Positions 1-8,991 of a stretch of 64,000 nucleotides of DNA are shown here, piece by piece. The stretch covers positions 1 through 64,000 of the forward strand of contig CAKZQC010000029.1 of assembly GCA_937139495.1 (NCBI GenBank), in the 5' to 3' direction. Both the position numbers and the translations under genes were made by a program. How positions within the stretch are numbered: the first letter of the stretch is position 1; each line of letters starts with the position of its first letter. The stretch is from an uncultured Saprospiraceae bacterium (GTDB taxonomy: Bacteria; Bacteroidota; Bacteroidia; Chitinophagales; Saprospiraceae). Under the pieces are notes generated by a model. It did not search any database. It was given only the letters and a program-made list of their open reading frames with translations, and was not told the origin of the DNA.

Positions 1-1467
1 ACTCGCCAAGCCGATTCCATCGCATTGGTCATGCTCTATGATAGTACCGATGGTGCCAACTGGACGACGACTTGGGACTTGACGATGCCGATGAGTAGTT
101 GGAATGGAGTTACTTTGACTGGAGGTCGAGTGACTACGGTGGATTTATCTAGTACTAATTTGGTAGGTACGTTACCTGACTTAAGTTTACCCAATCTAGT
201 TGAGTTATCTTTGGAAGATAATCAATTGACTGGATCTATTCCTAACTTTACTAACCTGCCTAATCTGGAAACGTTGATTTTGGCTGAAAATCAATTATCA
301 GGCTCTATTCCTAACTTCGCTAATTTATCCAATCTGATTGAGGTGCTTTTGTTTAGCAACCAATTGACTGGGTCTATTCCTAACCCCTCCAATCTGCCCA
401 ATCTGACTTATTTATTTTTAGATAACAACCAATTGACTGGGTCTATTCCTAACTTTACTAACCTACCCAAGTTGACTGTATTATCTTCGCAGAACAATCA
501 ATTGGCTGGGTCTATTCCTAACTTTACTAGCCTGCCGAATCTAGAAACGTTAATTTTCGCTGAAAATCAATTATCGGGCTCTATTCCTGACTTCTCCAGT
601 GTGCCGAATCTGGAAACCTTAATTTTGTCTGAAAATCAATTATCGGGGTCTATTCCTAACTTCTCCAACTTACCCAAGTTGACTGTATTATATTTGCACA
701 ACAATCAATTGACTGGTTCTATCCCTAACTTTGCTAATCTGCCCAATCTCACAAATTTACGTTTGTCTTACAATCAATTGTCAGGTATGATACCTGACTT
801 TGTTGGCTCGCCTAATATTATTCGATTATTTATAGAAAACAATCAATTCACATTTGAAGATTTGCTACCTGCCTACGATAGCTTGACTCGCAAAATTAGT
901 AGCACTCAATTTAGATATAACAATCAGGATAGTATTGGTATCACCCAAGTGTTGAGTTTCAATATACTTTCTAACTATACACTCAACTTGGCAATAGATG
1001 ACACCGTTAGTACCAATACCTATTATTGGTACCAAAATAATATACTTGTAGATAGTACTTTGGGTGTCAATAACTATACTTTTTTGACACAACAAAATGA
1101 CACCAGTACCTTCTATGCTCAAGTAGTTAATAGCAAAGTCACTAATAGGGCCGTCAACGAACAAAATTTAATCCTATACAGCAGAGGCACCACGCTACAA
1201 ATTGCGACAGCTATTCGCCAAATTACTATCCCTACTCTACAAGTACAACCCAATCCAGTATCCGACCTCCTCTACATCAATACCCAAGCCGTACAAGGTG
1301 ACTATCTCGTCAGCCTGATTGATATGCAAGGGCGAGTAGTGGAGCAGCTACAAGGTAGCGGTAGTACCGTATTTATGTTGCCGATGGCACAGCAGCCTGC
1401 TGGCACCTACATCGTACGTATGCAGCAAGCCGATAAGGTTTGGCAGCAGAAAGTGGTCAAGCAGTAA
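1..1467 (+). CDS. Secreted leucine-rich-repeat protein with T9SS sorting domain (5' end off window)
   Basis: The reading frame is open from base 1, and its first residues (TRQADSIALVMLYDSTDGAN) match residues ~25-44 of the next gene, so the signal peptide and true start lie upstream of the window and the ATG at 25 is internal. About nine LRR units of 23 residues, of the form NQLTGSIPNFxNLPNLxxLxL, run from about 217 to 850. This is the plant-like LRR class common in secreted Bacteroidota proteins. A spacer of ~110 residues follows, then a type A T9SS sorting domain (LQVQPNPVSDLLYI ... GTYIVRMQQADKVWQQKVVKQ, the last ~75 residues). The product is expected to be exported by Sec, passed through T9SS and either anchored to the surface or released. 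LRR domains usually bind proteins or glycans; the ligand here is unknown. It forms a tandem pair with the gene at 1569. Confidence 0.9.
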   Translation, partial: TRQADSIALVMLYDSTDGANWTTTWDLTMPMSSWNGVTLTGGRVTTVDLSSTNLVGTLPDLSLPNLVELSLEDNQLTGSIPNFTNLPNLETLILAENQLSGSIPNFANLSNLIEVLLFSNQLTGSIPNPSNLPNLTYLFLDNNQLTGSIPNFTNLPKLTVLSSQNNQLAGSIPNFTSLPNLETLIFAENQLSGSIPDFSSVPNLETLILSENQLSGSIPNFSNLPKLTVLYLHNNQLTGSIPNFANLPNLTNLRLSYNQLSGMIPDFVGSPNIIRLFIENNQFTFEDLLPAYDSLTRKISSTQFRYNNQDSIGITQVLSFNILSNYTLNLAIDDTVSTNTYYWYQNNILVDSTLGVNNYTFLTQQNDTSTFYAQVVNSKVTNRAVNEQNLILYSRGTTLQIATAIRQITIPTLQVQPNPVSDLLYINTQAVQGDYLVSLIDMQGRVVEQLQGSGSTVFMLPMAQQPAGTYIVRMQQADKVWQQKVVKQ

Positions 1468-1499
1468 GCTTTAGAGACTAATCTTATCAAAATTAATCC

Positions 1500-1539
1500 G
1501 AGCCTACCATTCTCCTTATCGGTGGTGGTAGGCTCTTTT
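1500..1539 (+). terminator. Intrinsic terminator after the first LRR gene
   Basis: The arms GAGCCTACCA (1500-1509) and TGGTAGGCTC (1526-1535) form a perfect 10-bp stem followed by TTTT. It lies 32 bp after the stop codon, so the two LRR paralogues are probably separate transcription units. Confidence 0.85.
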
Positions 1540-1568
1540 ACATCCACCTTTTTAATTATTAAAAAAAC

Positions 1569-2846
1569 ATGAAAAGTTTAACCTTAATTTTTGCCCTACT
1601 CTTTTGCCTCTTAGGGCTACCACAACAAACCCACGCCCAAACTCGCCAAGCCGATTCGCTGGCGCTCGTCATGCTCTATGATAGTACTGATGGTGCCAAT
1701 TGGACGACGACTTGGGATTTCACCCTACCGATGAGTAGTTGGAATGGGGTTAATTTGATCGGAGGTCGAGTGACGTCGGTGAATTTATATAGTAATAATT
1801 TGGCAGGGACATTACCTGACTTGAATTTACAGGAACTTATCTCTTTACGTTTAAGCGGCAATAAATTGTCAGGCTCTATTCCTGACTTCTCTAGCCTACC
1901 CAATCTACCCTATTTAGATTTGAATAACAATCAATTGACTGGTTCTATTCCTAACTTTGCTAACCTGCCCAATCTGACTGATTTATATTTAAGTCGCAAT
2001 CAATTGACTGGTGCTATTCCTGACTTCCCTAACCTGCCCAATCTGACCTATTTACATCTGAATAACAATCAATTGACTGGTGCTATTCCTAACTTCGCTA
2101 GCCTTTCCTATCTGACTGAGTTATCTTTAAGTGCCAATCCATTGACTGGTGCTATTCCTGACTTCCCTAACCTGCCCAATCTGACCTATTTAGATTTGAG
2201 TTACAACCAATTGACTGGTTCTATTCCTAACTTCGCTAACCATACCAATCTGAGATGGTTATATTTAGATAACAATCAATTGACTGGTTCTATTCCTAAC
2301 TTCGATAACCTGCCCAATCTGGAACACTTAGATTTGCATGACAACCAATTGACTGGTGCTATTCCTGACTTCCCTAACCTGCCCAATCTGACTGAGTTAT
2401 TATTGCATCGCAATCAATTATCGGGCTCTATTCCTAACTTCGATAACCTGCCCAATCTGACTGAGTTATTATTGAATAACAATCAATTATCGGGCTCTAT
2501 TCCTAACTTCGATAACCTGCCCAATCTGGAACACTTATATTTGTATAACAATCAATTATCAGGCTCTATTCCTAACTTCGATAACCTAACTAAGCTGGAA
2601 GTGTTATTCTTGACTAACAATCAATTATCGGGTGCTATTCCTGACTTCGACAACCTAACTAAGCTGGAATGGTTAAAGTTGAGTTACAATCAATTAGCAG
2701 GTACAACTCCTAATTTTTCTAACTTACATAATCTTCATCTTTTGTTTTTAGATAATAACCAACTATCGGGTATAACTCCTGATTTTTCTCATCTACCTAA
2801 TCTTACTTCACTGATATTGTATAAAAATAAGTTCACCACGGAGTAA
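1569..2846 (+). CDS. Secreted leucine-rich-repeat protein lacking the T9SS domain (truncated paralogue)
   Basis: The protein has 425 residues with a Sec signal peptide (MKSLTLIFALLFCLLGLPQQ, cut near THA-Q) and the same mature N terminus as the first gene. It carries 14 LRR units of 23 residues, nearly identical at DNA level, from about 1857 to 2826. It then stops at KNKFTTE, the point where the upstream paralogue continues NNQFTFEDLLPAY into its spacer and T9SS domain. A few codons after the stop can still be loosely aligned with the paralogue, and a 39-bp palindromic repeat begins 16 bp after the stop. I infer that the 3' part was lost by a nonsense change and deletion. Without a sorting domain the product may stay in the periplasm or be non-functional, although the LRR frame itself is intact. 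Confidence 0.88.
   Translation: MKSLTLIFALLFCLLGLPQQTHAQTRQADSLALVMLYDSTDGANWTTTWDFTLPMSSWNGVNLIGGRVTSVNLYSNNLAGTLPDLNLQELISLRLSGNKLSGSIPDFSSLPNLPYLDLNNNQLTGSIPNFANLPNLTDLYLSRNQLTGAIPDFPNLPNLTYLHLNNNQLTGAIPNFASLSYLTELSLSANPLTGAIPDFPNLPNLTYLDLSYNQLTGSIPNFANHTNLRWLYLDNNQLTGSIPNFDNLPNLEHLDLHDNQLTGAIPDFPNLPNLTELLLHRNQLSGSIPNFDNLPNLTELLLNNNQLSGSIPNFDNLPNLEHLYLYNNQLSGSIPNFDNLTKLEVLFLTNNQLSGAIPDFDNLTKLEWLKLSYNQLAGTTPNFSNLHNLHLLFLDNNQLSGITPDFSHLPNLTSLILYKNKFTTE
1857..2826 (+). repeat. 69-bp coding minisatellite (14 LRR units)
   Basis: Successive 69-bp units encode N-x-L-x-G-x-I-P-x-F-x-N-L-x-x-L-x-x-L-x-L. Several neighbouring units differ at only a few bases (for example the ...TCCTAACTTCGATAACCTG... 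units between about 2280 and 2580). The upstream paralogue has nine similar units. Such arrays can change copy number by slippage or unequal recombination. Confidence 0.85.
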
Positions 2847-2862
2847 TCTACTACTTGATGTT

Positions 2863-2901
2863 AGAGTGTGTCCAAAATTATATTAATTTTAGACACACTC
2901 T
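2863..2901. repeat. Dispersed 39-bp palindrome, copy A
   Basis: Two 18-base arms, AGAGTGTGTCCAAAATTA and TAATTTTAGACACACTCT, pair with one mismatch around a 3-base centre. A same-sized copy lies at 32467-32505, a split copy at 26920-27019, and degenerate pieces near 40050 and 56128. The symmetrical structure and recurrence suggest a small non-autonomous mobile element. It could also act as a weak terminator here, but no T run follows. Confidence 0.7.
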
Positions 2902-2903
2902 TA

Positions 2904-2927
2904 TAGAAGTTGTTAAAAAAGTCGTCA
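2904..2927 (+). repeat. Short dispersed repeat TAGAAGTTGTT..., copy 1
   Basis: TAGAAGTTGTTAAAAAAGTC recurs as TAGAAGTTGTTTAAAAAGTC at 30784-30807 and, more weakly, as TAGGAGTTGTTCAAAAATA at 33971. All three lie in gene spacers. They resemble the end of a transposable element, but no transposase is present. Confidence 0.45.
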
Positions 2928-3026
2928 TAGTATATTAGAGGTTATTACTCGAATTGGTAAATGGTGCAATAATTGTTATCTTGTTCAACAGGATTGCACT
3001 ATAAATTCACTAAATAAAAAAATACG

Positions 3027-3506
3027 ATGAAAAAAATACTCTTTTGGTGCTTGCTACTGACCACTACTATCAGCACGAGCCTATCGGCACAGAATGAAGC
3101 GGCAGCTACCAAGTTTGGCGATGCCATCGTCAAAAGTTATTTTGACAACAACTGCCGTTTTGTATTTCAACAATTACATACGTCTATTATCAGTATAGAG
3201 GGCGGGCAATCTATTCCTATTTCATCTGAAATGGAAGCACTCTTTTGCGAAGACTCGCCTTTGCGTACCGATATTGCGGTCAGCTACGAATTGTATCAAC
3301 AAAACTATACCCCACAGGTACTCAATGCCGCACAAGTCGAAAAAGAATATCCGATGTGGGCAAGTCACTTGAAACTACAAAAAGGAGATTTTCTGTATTT
3401 GGGTGGTCGCCCCAATACGGCTGGGATTCGCCTGTTCAAGGCAAGTGATATGGCTCGTTTTTTATTGCGCCAAGTCGATGGAAAATGGAAAATTGTTGCC
3501 ATCTAA
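3027..3506 (+). CDS. Small exported protein of unknown function
   Basis: The protein has 159 residues with a signal peptide (MKKILFWCLLLTTTISTSLSA, then Q). The mature part of ~138 residues has a predicted mixed alpha/beta pattern: an N-terminal helix (AAATKFGDAIVKSYFDNNC), several strands, and a C-terminal ...RFLLRQVDGKWKIVAI. That ending is typical of NTF2-like or DUF4783-like exported proteins, where the final strand carries a GxWKIV motif. The family assignment is tentative, since no catalytic residues can be named. It stands alone between the LRR pair and the polysaccharide operon, with its own terminator. Confidence 0.8.
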   Translation: MKKILFWCLLLTTTISTSLSAQNEAAATKFGDAIVKSYFDNNCRFVFQQLHTSIISIEGGQSIPISSEMEALFCEDSPLRTDIAVSYELYQQNYTPQVLNAAQVEKEYPMWASHLKLQKGDFLYLGGRPNTAGIRLFKASDMARFLLRQVDGKWKIVAI

Positions 3507-3545
3507 GAATAGCCTCCAAAGCTTCATTTCCTGTTAAGGAATTTT

Positions 3546-3586
3546 AAAAATAGCCTCTTTGCCTCACAAGCGAAGCGGCTATTTTT
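3546..3586 (+). terminator. Intrinsic terminator
   Basis: The arms AAAAATAGCC (3546-3555) and GGCTATTTTT (3577-3586) enclose a 21-base loop. The stem ends in a T run. It lies 40 bp after the stop of the small exported protein. Confidence 0.75.
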
Positions 3587-3661
3587 ATATTAGAGCTTAT
3601 CACACAAAAAAAAATAGTACTTTTGTACGCTTACTCGTTCCCTCTATACATTCATAAGTAG

Positions 3662-3669
3662 TAGCTTTG
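3662..3669 (+). promoter_or_regulatory. Candidate promoter -7 box for the polysaccharide operon
   Basis: TAGCTTTG matches the Bacteroidota -7 consensus TAnnTTTG, and a second match (TACTTTTG) lies at 3618-3625. Neither has a convincing TTTG at -33. A start from either would give a short leader before the ATG at 3696, and it argues against the in-frame GTG at 3669 as start codon. Confidence 0.45.
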
Positions 3670-3695
3670 TGCTATTAGTAAAACAAAAAAAAACG

Positions 3696-4802
3696 ATGTT
3701 AAAAAATGTCATTCTACTAGCTCTTTTTCTAGTATTGGGAGGAACAGCTTACTGGTTGGTCACCAAAAACAAACCTGTCGAAGATACCTTTGCCGCTAAC
3801 CCATTGACGCAGTTTGCGGTACAGGATATCAACCAGATTAAACGTATATTTTTGACCGATCGCTTAGGCAATCAAGCTCTCGTAGAGCGCGTCAGCGACC
3901 TCAACTGGATATATACCAACAAAGTAACAGGTACGCAATATCGTGCTAATCCGAATATTATTTATACGCTACTCCAAACATTGCAGCGCGTACGAGTACG
4001 CCAAGCGGTCAGCAAAGCAGGCGAAGCCAATGCCGTCAAAGCCTTGGCATCACAAGGAATCAAGGTGGAGGTCTATGACCAAAACGACACTAAAATTCGG
4101 GTCTTTAATGTGGGCTCTATGACCGATGGCGCCACGGGGAACTTTATCAATATGGACGGTTCCGAAAAAATATATGTCGCTTATATTCCGAACAACCCTG
4201 GTACCATTGATACTCGATTTGTGACACAGGAACAAAACTGGAGAGATAAAGCGGTGCTGCGCAATGAAGTGAACGCCATAGAGTTTGTCGAAATGCAATA
4301 CCACGCCCCTAGCCAAAAGCCTTTTTCGTTTCGAGTTGATCGACTCAACGAAGAGCAGGTAAGCGTCAAGCCACTAGATGGCAGCTCGCCCAAATATACC
4401 CAAGAGCAAGTCAATCAATCCAATGCCTTGACGTACTTGGAGAGTTACGATGTGGTATCGGCAGAGCGTATTTTGTACGACAAAAGATTACGTGATTCTA
4501 TTATCCTGCAACCTGCTTTTGCGACTCTTCGCTACAAGGCAAGCTACCACAATGAGCCACAAGAAATGCGAATTTATTCGCTTTACAATCCTAATGCCGA
4601 CCGTGGTGATGGCGAAGTCGGACACCGTCAAAAAATTCAGCGTTATTTTATTGACATAGACAAAGACAACTTCTTTTTGGCTCAACACATTGTGTTGCGT
4701 GACTTGTTTTGGAGCTACGATTACTTCTTCCAGCAGGGAGCCGTCGAGTTATTGGAAGATGAGGCACAAGTCAAAGAAGCATTTCAGGAAACTGAAAAAT
4801 AA
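3696..4802 (+). CDS. DUF4340-type membrane-anchored protein
   Basis: The protein has 368 residues from the ATG at 3696. An upstream in-frame GTG at 3669 overlaps a promoter-like box and was not used. One N-terminal membrane segment (NVILLALFLVLGGTAYWLV) is followed by a ~340-residue periplasmic part. Features such as IKRIFLTDRLGNQALVERVSDLNWIYT, a conserved tryptophan and repeated beta-rich blocks fit the DUF4340 family. That family is found near gliding-associated ABC (GldG-like) and envelope genes. It is the first gene of a four-gene run with gaps of 17 and 47 bp and then an overlap, ending in an O-antigen ligase-like gene. This suggests a role in surface polysaccharide assembly, but no biochemical function is known to me. 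Confidence 0.78.
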   Translation: MLKNVILLALFLVLGGTAYWLVTKNKPVEDTFAANPLTQFAVQDINQIKRIFLTDRLGNQALVERVSDLNWIYTNKVTGTQYRANPNIIYTLLQTLQRVRVRQAVSKAGEANAVKALASQGIKVEVYDQNDTKIRVFNVGSMTDGATGNFINMDGSEKIYVAYIPNNPGTIDTRFVTQEQNWRDKAVLRNEVNAIEFVEMQYHAPSQKPFSFRVDRLNEEQVSVKPLDGSSPKYTQEQVNQSNALTYLESYDVVSAERILYDKRLRDSIILQPAFATLRYKASYHNEPQEMRIYSLYNPNADRGDGEVGHRQKIQRYFIDIDKDNFFLAQHIVLRDLFWSYDYFFQQGAVELLEDEAQVKEAFQETEK

Positions 4803-4819
4803 GTATAAAATAAGCGGTA

Positions 4820-6265
4820 GTGAACAGAGAATTTTTAGTTAACCTACTCTTCTTGATGGCTATCAATATGGTCATCAAGCCGTTTTATGTCTTTGGGGTG
4901 GACTTGCAAGTACAGAACGAAGTCGGCAAAGCTGCCTATGGTTTGTACTTTGCTTTATTCAATTTTTCGTTCATTTTTCAGATATTTGCCGACCTCGGCA
5001 TACAGCAATACAACAACAGAAATATCGCTCAACACAGCTTTTTGCTGGACAAGTATTTTTCTACTATTTTGCTGCTCAAAGGCGGTTTAGGGGTTTTGTT
5101 TTTTGCACTATCCTTAGGTACGGCCTGGATATTAGGCTACGAGCTTACGGCATTGTATCTGCTTCTTTTTTTGCTTTGCAATCAAGTGTTTATCACCTTC
5201 ACGTTCTTTTTTCGCTCCAATATTTCGGGCTTGCAGCATTATCGGCTAGATAGTTTTTTGTCGATACTAGACAAGCTATTGATGATAATTGGCTGCGTTC
5301 CGCTACTCTATTTTGGCAGCCAAACGATTACAATCGAGCACTTTGTTTATATCCAAACGGCAGCTTTTGGGGCAACTACTTTAGTGTCGTTTTGGTTTGC
5401 TCGGCGCTACTTGCGTCAAGCCGTCCGCTTGCGATGGAACGTTGTGGTATTTAAGGCGATATTGAAGCAGAGTGTTCCGTTTGCGTTGGTGGTCTTACTG
5501 ATGAGTTTGTATGCTCGCATAGATGCCGTGATGCTCGAACGACTATTGCCACAATCAGGAAAAGTAGAAACGGGGATTTATGCCGCAGGCTATCGCCTAC
5601 TAGATGCTATCAATATGTTGGGCTATCTGTTTGCAGGTTTGTTGCTGCCGATGTTCTCCAAAATGCTCAAAGCAAAAACCCCTATCAATGACTTGCTGAG
5701 TTTGAGCGGTCGCATCATGTTCGTGATTAGCAGTAGTTTCAGTATAGCGGTTTGTTTTCATGCCTTATCTATTGTACAATGGCTGTACACCGATAGCAGT
5801 GTTTATATGTCCGAAGTATTGATTTTGCTTATCTTAGGGTTCAATGCTATCGGAATTATTCATATTGTAGGCACTTTGCTGACTGCCAATGGCAACCTAA
5901 AGCAGATGAACATCGTCTTTGTAGTAGGAATAGCCGTCAATGTAGTCACCAACTACATTCTGATAGGTTGGTATGGCGCTTGGGGAGCAGCATTGACGAC
6001 TATCATCACACAAAGTCTGGTTGCCCTTATCGAATTAGCGATTGTCAAAAGAGCCTTTAATTTTTCTTGGAATTTGCTGTTTGTAGGACAAGCTACCTTA
6101 TACTTATTGAGTATTCTTGCTATGAATTACCTATTGACTTTAAGTCCAATGCCTTGGCAATTGCAGTTTGTGGCGGGAGGAGTAGTCGCAGTATTAGCTG
6201 CCGTAGCCCTTCAAATTTTGCCTTTGCGACTTATTTTCGGACTTTTCAAAACAAAACCCTCTTAA
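4820..6265 (+). CDS. Oligosaccharide flippase, Wzx/MOP superfamily
   Basis: The protein has 481 residues with about 12-14 predicted membrane segments and few charged stretches. It belongs to the polysaccharide-biosynthesis branch of the MOP/MATE superfamily, whose members flip lipid-linked sugar units across the inner membrane. The start is a GTG 17 bp after the preceding stop; the next in-frame ATG (residue 13) would remove part of the first helix. Charged residues inside the first helices and the loop YARIDAVMLERLLPQSGKVETGIYAAGYRLLDA, typical of the family, support the call. Its neighbours (Wzz-like and ligase-like genes) fit a Wzx/Wzy-type pathway. Confidence 0.88.
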   Translation: MNREFLVNLLFLMAINMVIKPFYVFGVDLQVQNEVGKAAYGLYFALFNFSFIFQIFADLGIQQYNNRNIAQHSFLLDKYFSTILLLKGGLGVLFFALSLGTAWILGYELTALYLLLFLLCNQVFITFTFFFRSNISGLQHYRLDSFLSILDKLLMIIGCVPLLYFGSQTITIEHFVYIQTAAFGATTLVSFWFARRYLRQAVRLRWNVVVFKAILKQSVPFALVVLLMSLYARIDAVMLERLLPQSGKVETGIYAAGYRLLDAINMLGYLFAGLLLPMFSKMLKAKTPINDLLSLSGRIMFVISSSFSIAVCFHALSIVQWLYTDSSVYMSEVLILLILGFNAIGIIHIVGTLLTANGNLKQMNIVFVVGIAVNVVTNYILIGWYGAWGAALTTIITQSLVALIELAIVKRAFNFSWNLLFVGQATLYLLSILAMNYLLTLSPMPWQLQFVAGGVVAVLAAVALQILPLRLIFGLFKTKPS

Positions 6266-6272
6266 ATTTTTC

Positions 6273-6280
6273 TACCTTTG
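6273..6280 (+). promoter_or_regulatory. Candidate internal promoter (-7 box)
   Basis: TACCTTTG matches TAnnTTTG and lies 33 bp before the ATG of the Wzz-like gene. No TTTG is seen at the expected -33 position, so it may be a weak internal promoter within the operon. Confidence 0.4.
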
Positions 6281-6312
6281 TGTAGATTTTTATTGAAACT
6301 ACAGATATAGAC

Positions 6313-7452
6313 ATGACTAAACAAAAAACAAGCTATAACTTACTGGACATAGTAGGTATCTTGTACCGATGGCACAAAGCCCTAATTATTTTGATTTTAG
6401 GCACTGCAATAGGAGCGGTAGTAATCAGTTTGATGCTCGATGAGTATTACACAGCCTATACGACTTTTGTACCGACCAATGAGGAGCAAAAACTCTTTGA
6501 CTCTGCTGGTAACTTGAGTTTATATGGCAATGATGATGCTGTCAGCCGTGCTTTGATTTTTGCGGAATCCACTCCGCTAGTCGAACACATGATGAAAAAA
6601 TTTAGGCTTGCCGAGCGCTACGATATTGATATAACGACCCCTAAGGGACAAAATCAAATAGAAAAGCGTTTTCGCAAACTCTATGATGTCAAGCGCAACA
6701 AGTATAGTGGTATAGAGATGACTATACAAGACAAAGACCCAAAAGTAGCTGCCGAGATGGTCAAGGAAGCACTTCGCAAGATAGAATTGATTTATAGAGA
6801 AGCTACTTCTGGCAATAAAGAACTAATCAAAAAGACCTACGAGAAAGCTATACAAGAAAAAGAAGTAGAGCTACAACGAGTGTCTGATACGCTTACTATT
6901 TTGCGCAGAAAATTCAATATATTTGATGTAGAAGCACAAAGTGAAGCATTGTCTGCTGCATTGACGACCACCGAAACGGCTATTGTAGAAGATCAAGAAA
7001 AACTGCGCATTTTCACAGAAATGAAAGCTCCTCGGGATTCTATTATCAACGTGACTGCTCGCTTGAATGGTTCTAGACTAAAACTGATTTTGATGCGTGG
7101 TGGCGATAGCTCTAGCCGAGAAACAACCGCCAATGTATATGCTTTCAATAAAGGTCGAGATCAAATTGTTTATTGGGAAACCAAAATAGACAACCTCAAC
7201 GAAGAACTCTCTTATATCATCACTCAGTTTGCCAAATTCAAAACCCACGCCTACTCTAACATAGCAGGTATTATTGTACTAGAACCTGTACAGGTTCCCA
7301 ATCTAAAATCCTATCCTATTCGCTCCTTTATCGTCGTTTCTTCGATATTGGCAGCCATGATATTGGGTGTGATTGGTGTTATTATTTTGGATACGTATAA
7401 GCGTATAGACTGGAAAGAAGTATTGTATGAAAAGCCACTTAGCAATTCGTAA
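6313..7452 (+). CDS. Wzz-like polysaccharide chain-length/co-polymerase protein
   Basis: The protein has 379 residues with one membrane helix near each end (residues ~19-39 and ~335-357) and a long periplasmic domain rich in helix and coiled coil (~150-230: KKTYEKAIQEKEVELQRVSD...). This is the Wzz/PCP topology. The PNLKSYPIRSFIV segment just before the second helix is a typical proline-containing PCP signature. There is no C-terminal tyrosine kinase domain. Such proteins set chain length or help export capsule, O-antigen or exopolysaccharide. Its 3' end overlaps the next gene by 26 bp, implying coupled translation. Confidence 0.88.
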   Translation: MTKQKTSYNLLDIVGILYRWHKALIILILGTAIGAVVISLMLDEYYTAYTTFVPTNEEQKLFDSAGNLSLYGNDDAVSRALIFAESTPLVEHMMKKFRLAERYDIDITTPKGQNQIEKRFRKLYDVKRNKYSGIEMTIQDKDPKVAAEMVKEALRKIELIYREATSGNKELIKKTYEKAIQEKEVELQRVSDTLTILRRKFNIFDVEAQSEALSAALTTTETAIVEDQEKLRIFTEMKAPRDSIINVTARLNGSRLKLILMRGGDSSSRETTANVYAFNKGRDQIVYWETKIDNLNEELSYIITQFAKFKTHAYSNIAGIIVLEPVQVPNLKSYPIRSFIVVSSILAAMILGVIGVIILDTYKRIDWKEVLYEKPLSNS

Positions 7453-8890
7453 GACCTCCAAAAACTTATTTATAGGTTATGGGTTGAGTATCATGCTAGG
7501 GCTTTTTGCGGCTATTTATTTCGAATCGCCCTTACCGGCTTTGCTGCCTGCGGTCCTGCTCATAGCGTTTCAATTGTTAGTAGATTACGAAAAAATCTAC
7601 TTGCTCTTATTTCTATGTATTCCTATCTCTACGGAAGTATTTTTGAGCGACCATTTGGCTACAGATTTGCCTACCGAACCCCTCATTGTAGGGTTTATGG
7701 TTTTGTATTTTTTAATTGCCCTCCTTCAGCCCAAAACCATTGACAAAAATTTCTTGCGGCACCCCATTACGATCGCCATTGGTGTGCATTTGGGTTGGAC
7801 AGTATTGACCACACTAACGTCGTCTGCCTTTGGTTTTTCTTTCAAGTTTCTGCTAGCCAAAACTTGGTATTTGGTTACTTTTTATTTTTTTGCAGGTTAT
7901 ATCATTAAGTCACCCAAGCGTATCAAGTTGATTTTGTGGCTCATCACGATTTCCTTGACTATCGCTACTGCCAAGGTAGTAGGACATCATGCTATACTAG
8001 AGTTTGGCTTCAAAAAAATCAATACGGCTACGCCTCCTTTCTTTAGGAATCACGTTAACTATGCCGCTATACTGACCTTGTTTGTACCCTTTATTTGGTA
8101 CCTCAACCGCTGGACCAATTCCAAACGTGCCAAGACATTTATTCTGTTTTCTTTCGTGCTATTACTCTTTGCGATTGTTACCGCTTATACTCGTGCAGCC
8201 TATGTTGCGTTGGCTGTTGCTTTGGCTGCCTATTGGGTTATTCGATTGCGATTGAGTCGATTGGCGGTTACTCTTAGTCTTATTATAGCTATTGGTGGTG
8301 TCAATTTCTTGGTAGCCGAAAATGCGTTTATGGAATTTGCTCCTTCCGAAAGGACGGTTGCACATACCGAACTAACCGACATTGTCAACTCTACTTCTAA
8401 GCTAGAAGATGTATCGACGATGGAGCGCTATTACCGCTGGATTGCCGCAGGTCAAATGATTATAGAAAAACCTGTTTTTGGCTTTGGCCCTGGTAATTTT
8501 TACCACTTTTATAAGCACTATACTTTGGAGCGCTTTTCGACCTATGTCAGTGACAACCCCGAAAAATCGGGCGTACACAACTACTACCTTATGGTAGCAC
8601 TAGAACAAGGTGTTTTGGGACTACTTATATTTGTTGTCCTCATCGTTTTTGTAGTGGTCTATGGCGAAAAAGTGTATCATAATTGTACCACCCGAGAAGA
8701 CAGGGATTTAGTCATGGCAGCTATTTTATCTTCTATCATTATAGATGCTTTCTTAATGATGAACGATATGATTGAGACCGACAAAGTAGGTTCTTTTTTC
8801 TTTTTTAATATGGCAATTATCGCCATCATGGATTTGTACACCAAACGCAAAAAAGGAGCATTAGTTCCTTCAGAAGAAGAAACAACATAG
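7427..8890 (+). CDS. O-antigen ligase/polymerase family protein (Wzy_C)
   Basis: The protein has 487 residues with about 11-12 membrane segments and a long periplasmic loop (~residues 300-385). That loop contains GFGPGNFYHFY and the SGVHNYYLMVALEQGVLG block, in which the H-N-x-Y-L arrangement is characteristic of WaaL/Wzy-type ligases and polymerases. It either polymerises repeat units or joins glycan to an acceptor in the periplasm; sequence alone does not separate the two. It starts inside the preceding gene and ends the operon at a strong shared terminator. Confidence 0.88.
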   Translation: MKSHLAIRKTSKNLFIGYGLSIMLGLFAAIYFESPLPALLPAVLLIAFQLLVDYEKIYLLLFLCIPISTEVFLSDHLATDLPTEPLIVGFMVLYFLIALLQPKTIDKNFLRHPITIAIGVHLGWTVLTTLTSSAFGFSFKFLLAKTWYLVTFYFFAGYIIKSPKRIKLILWLITISLTIATAKVVGHHAILEFGFKKINTATPPFFRNHVNYAAILTLFVPFIWYLNRWTNSKRAKTFILFSFVLLLFAIVTAYTRAAYVALAVALAAYWVIRLRLSRLAVTLSLIIAIGGVNFLVAENAFMEFAPSERTVAHTELTDIVNSTSKLEDVSTMERYYRWIAAGQMIIEKPVFGFGPGNFYHFYKHYTLERFSTYVSDNPEKSGVHNYYLMVALEQGVLGLLIFVVLIVFVVVYGEKVYHNCTTREDRDLVMAAILSSIIIDAFLMMNDMIETDKVGSFFFFNMAIIAIMDLYTKRKKGALVPSEEETT

Positions 8891-8910
8891 GTCGTATTAC
8901 ACGATATTGT

Positions 8911-8962
8911 ACAAAGAAAGAAGGTCTATATTCAGTATTGAATATAGACCTTCTTTCTTTGT
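8911..8962. terminator. Very long bidirectional terminator hairpin
   Basis: A perfect 24-bp stem (8911-8934 with 8939-8962) with a 4-base loop GTAT lies between convergent genes ending at 8890 and 8992. T-rich sequence lies at both ends, so it can serve both directions. Confidence 0.85.
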
Positions 8963-8991
8963 AGATATTTTGCTTTTAGCAATAAAGTTGT

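Noticed and set aside
190..2826. Regular direct repeats at 69-bp spacing, possible CRISPR-like array
   Set aside because: They are in frame, translate to LRR units, and have no unique spacers, leader or cas genes.
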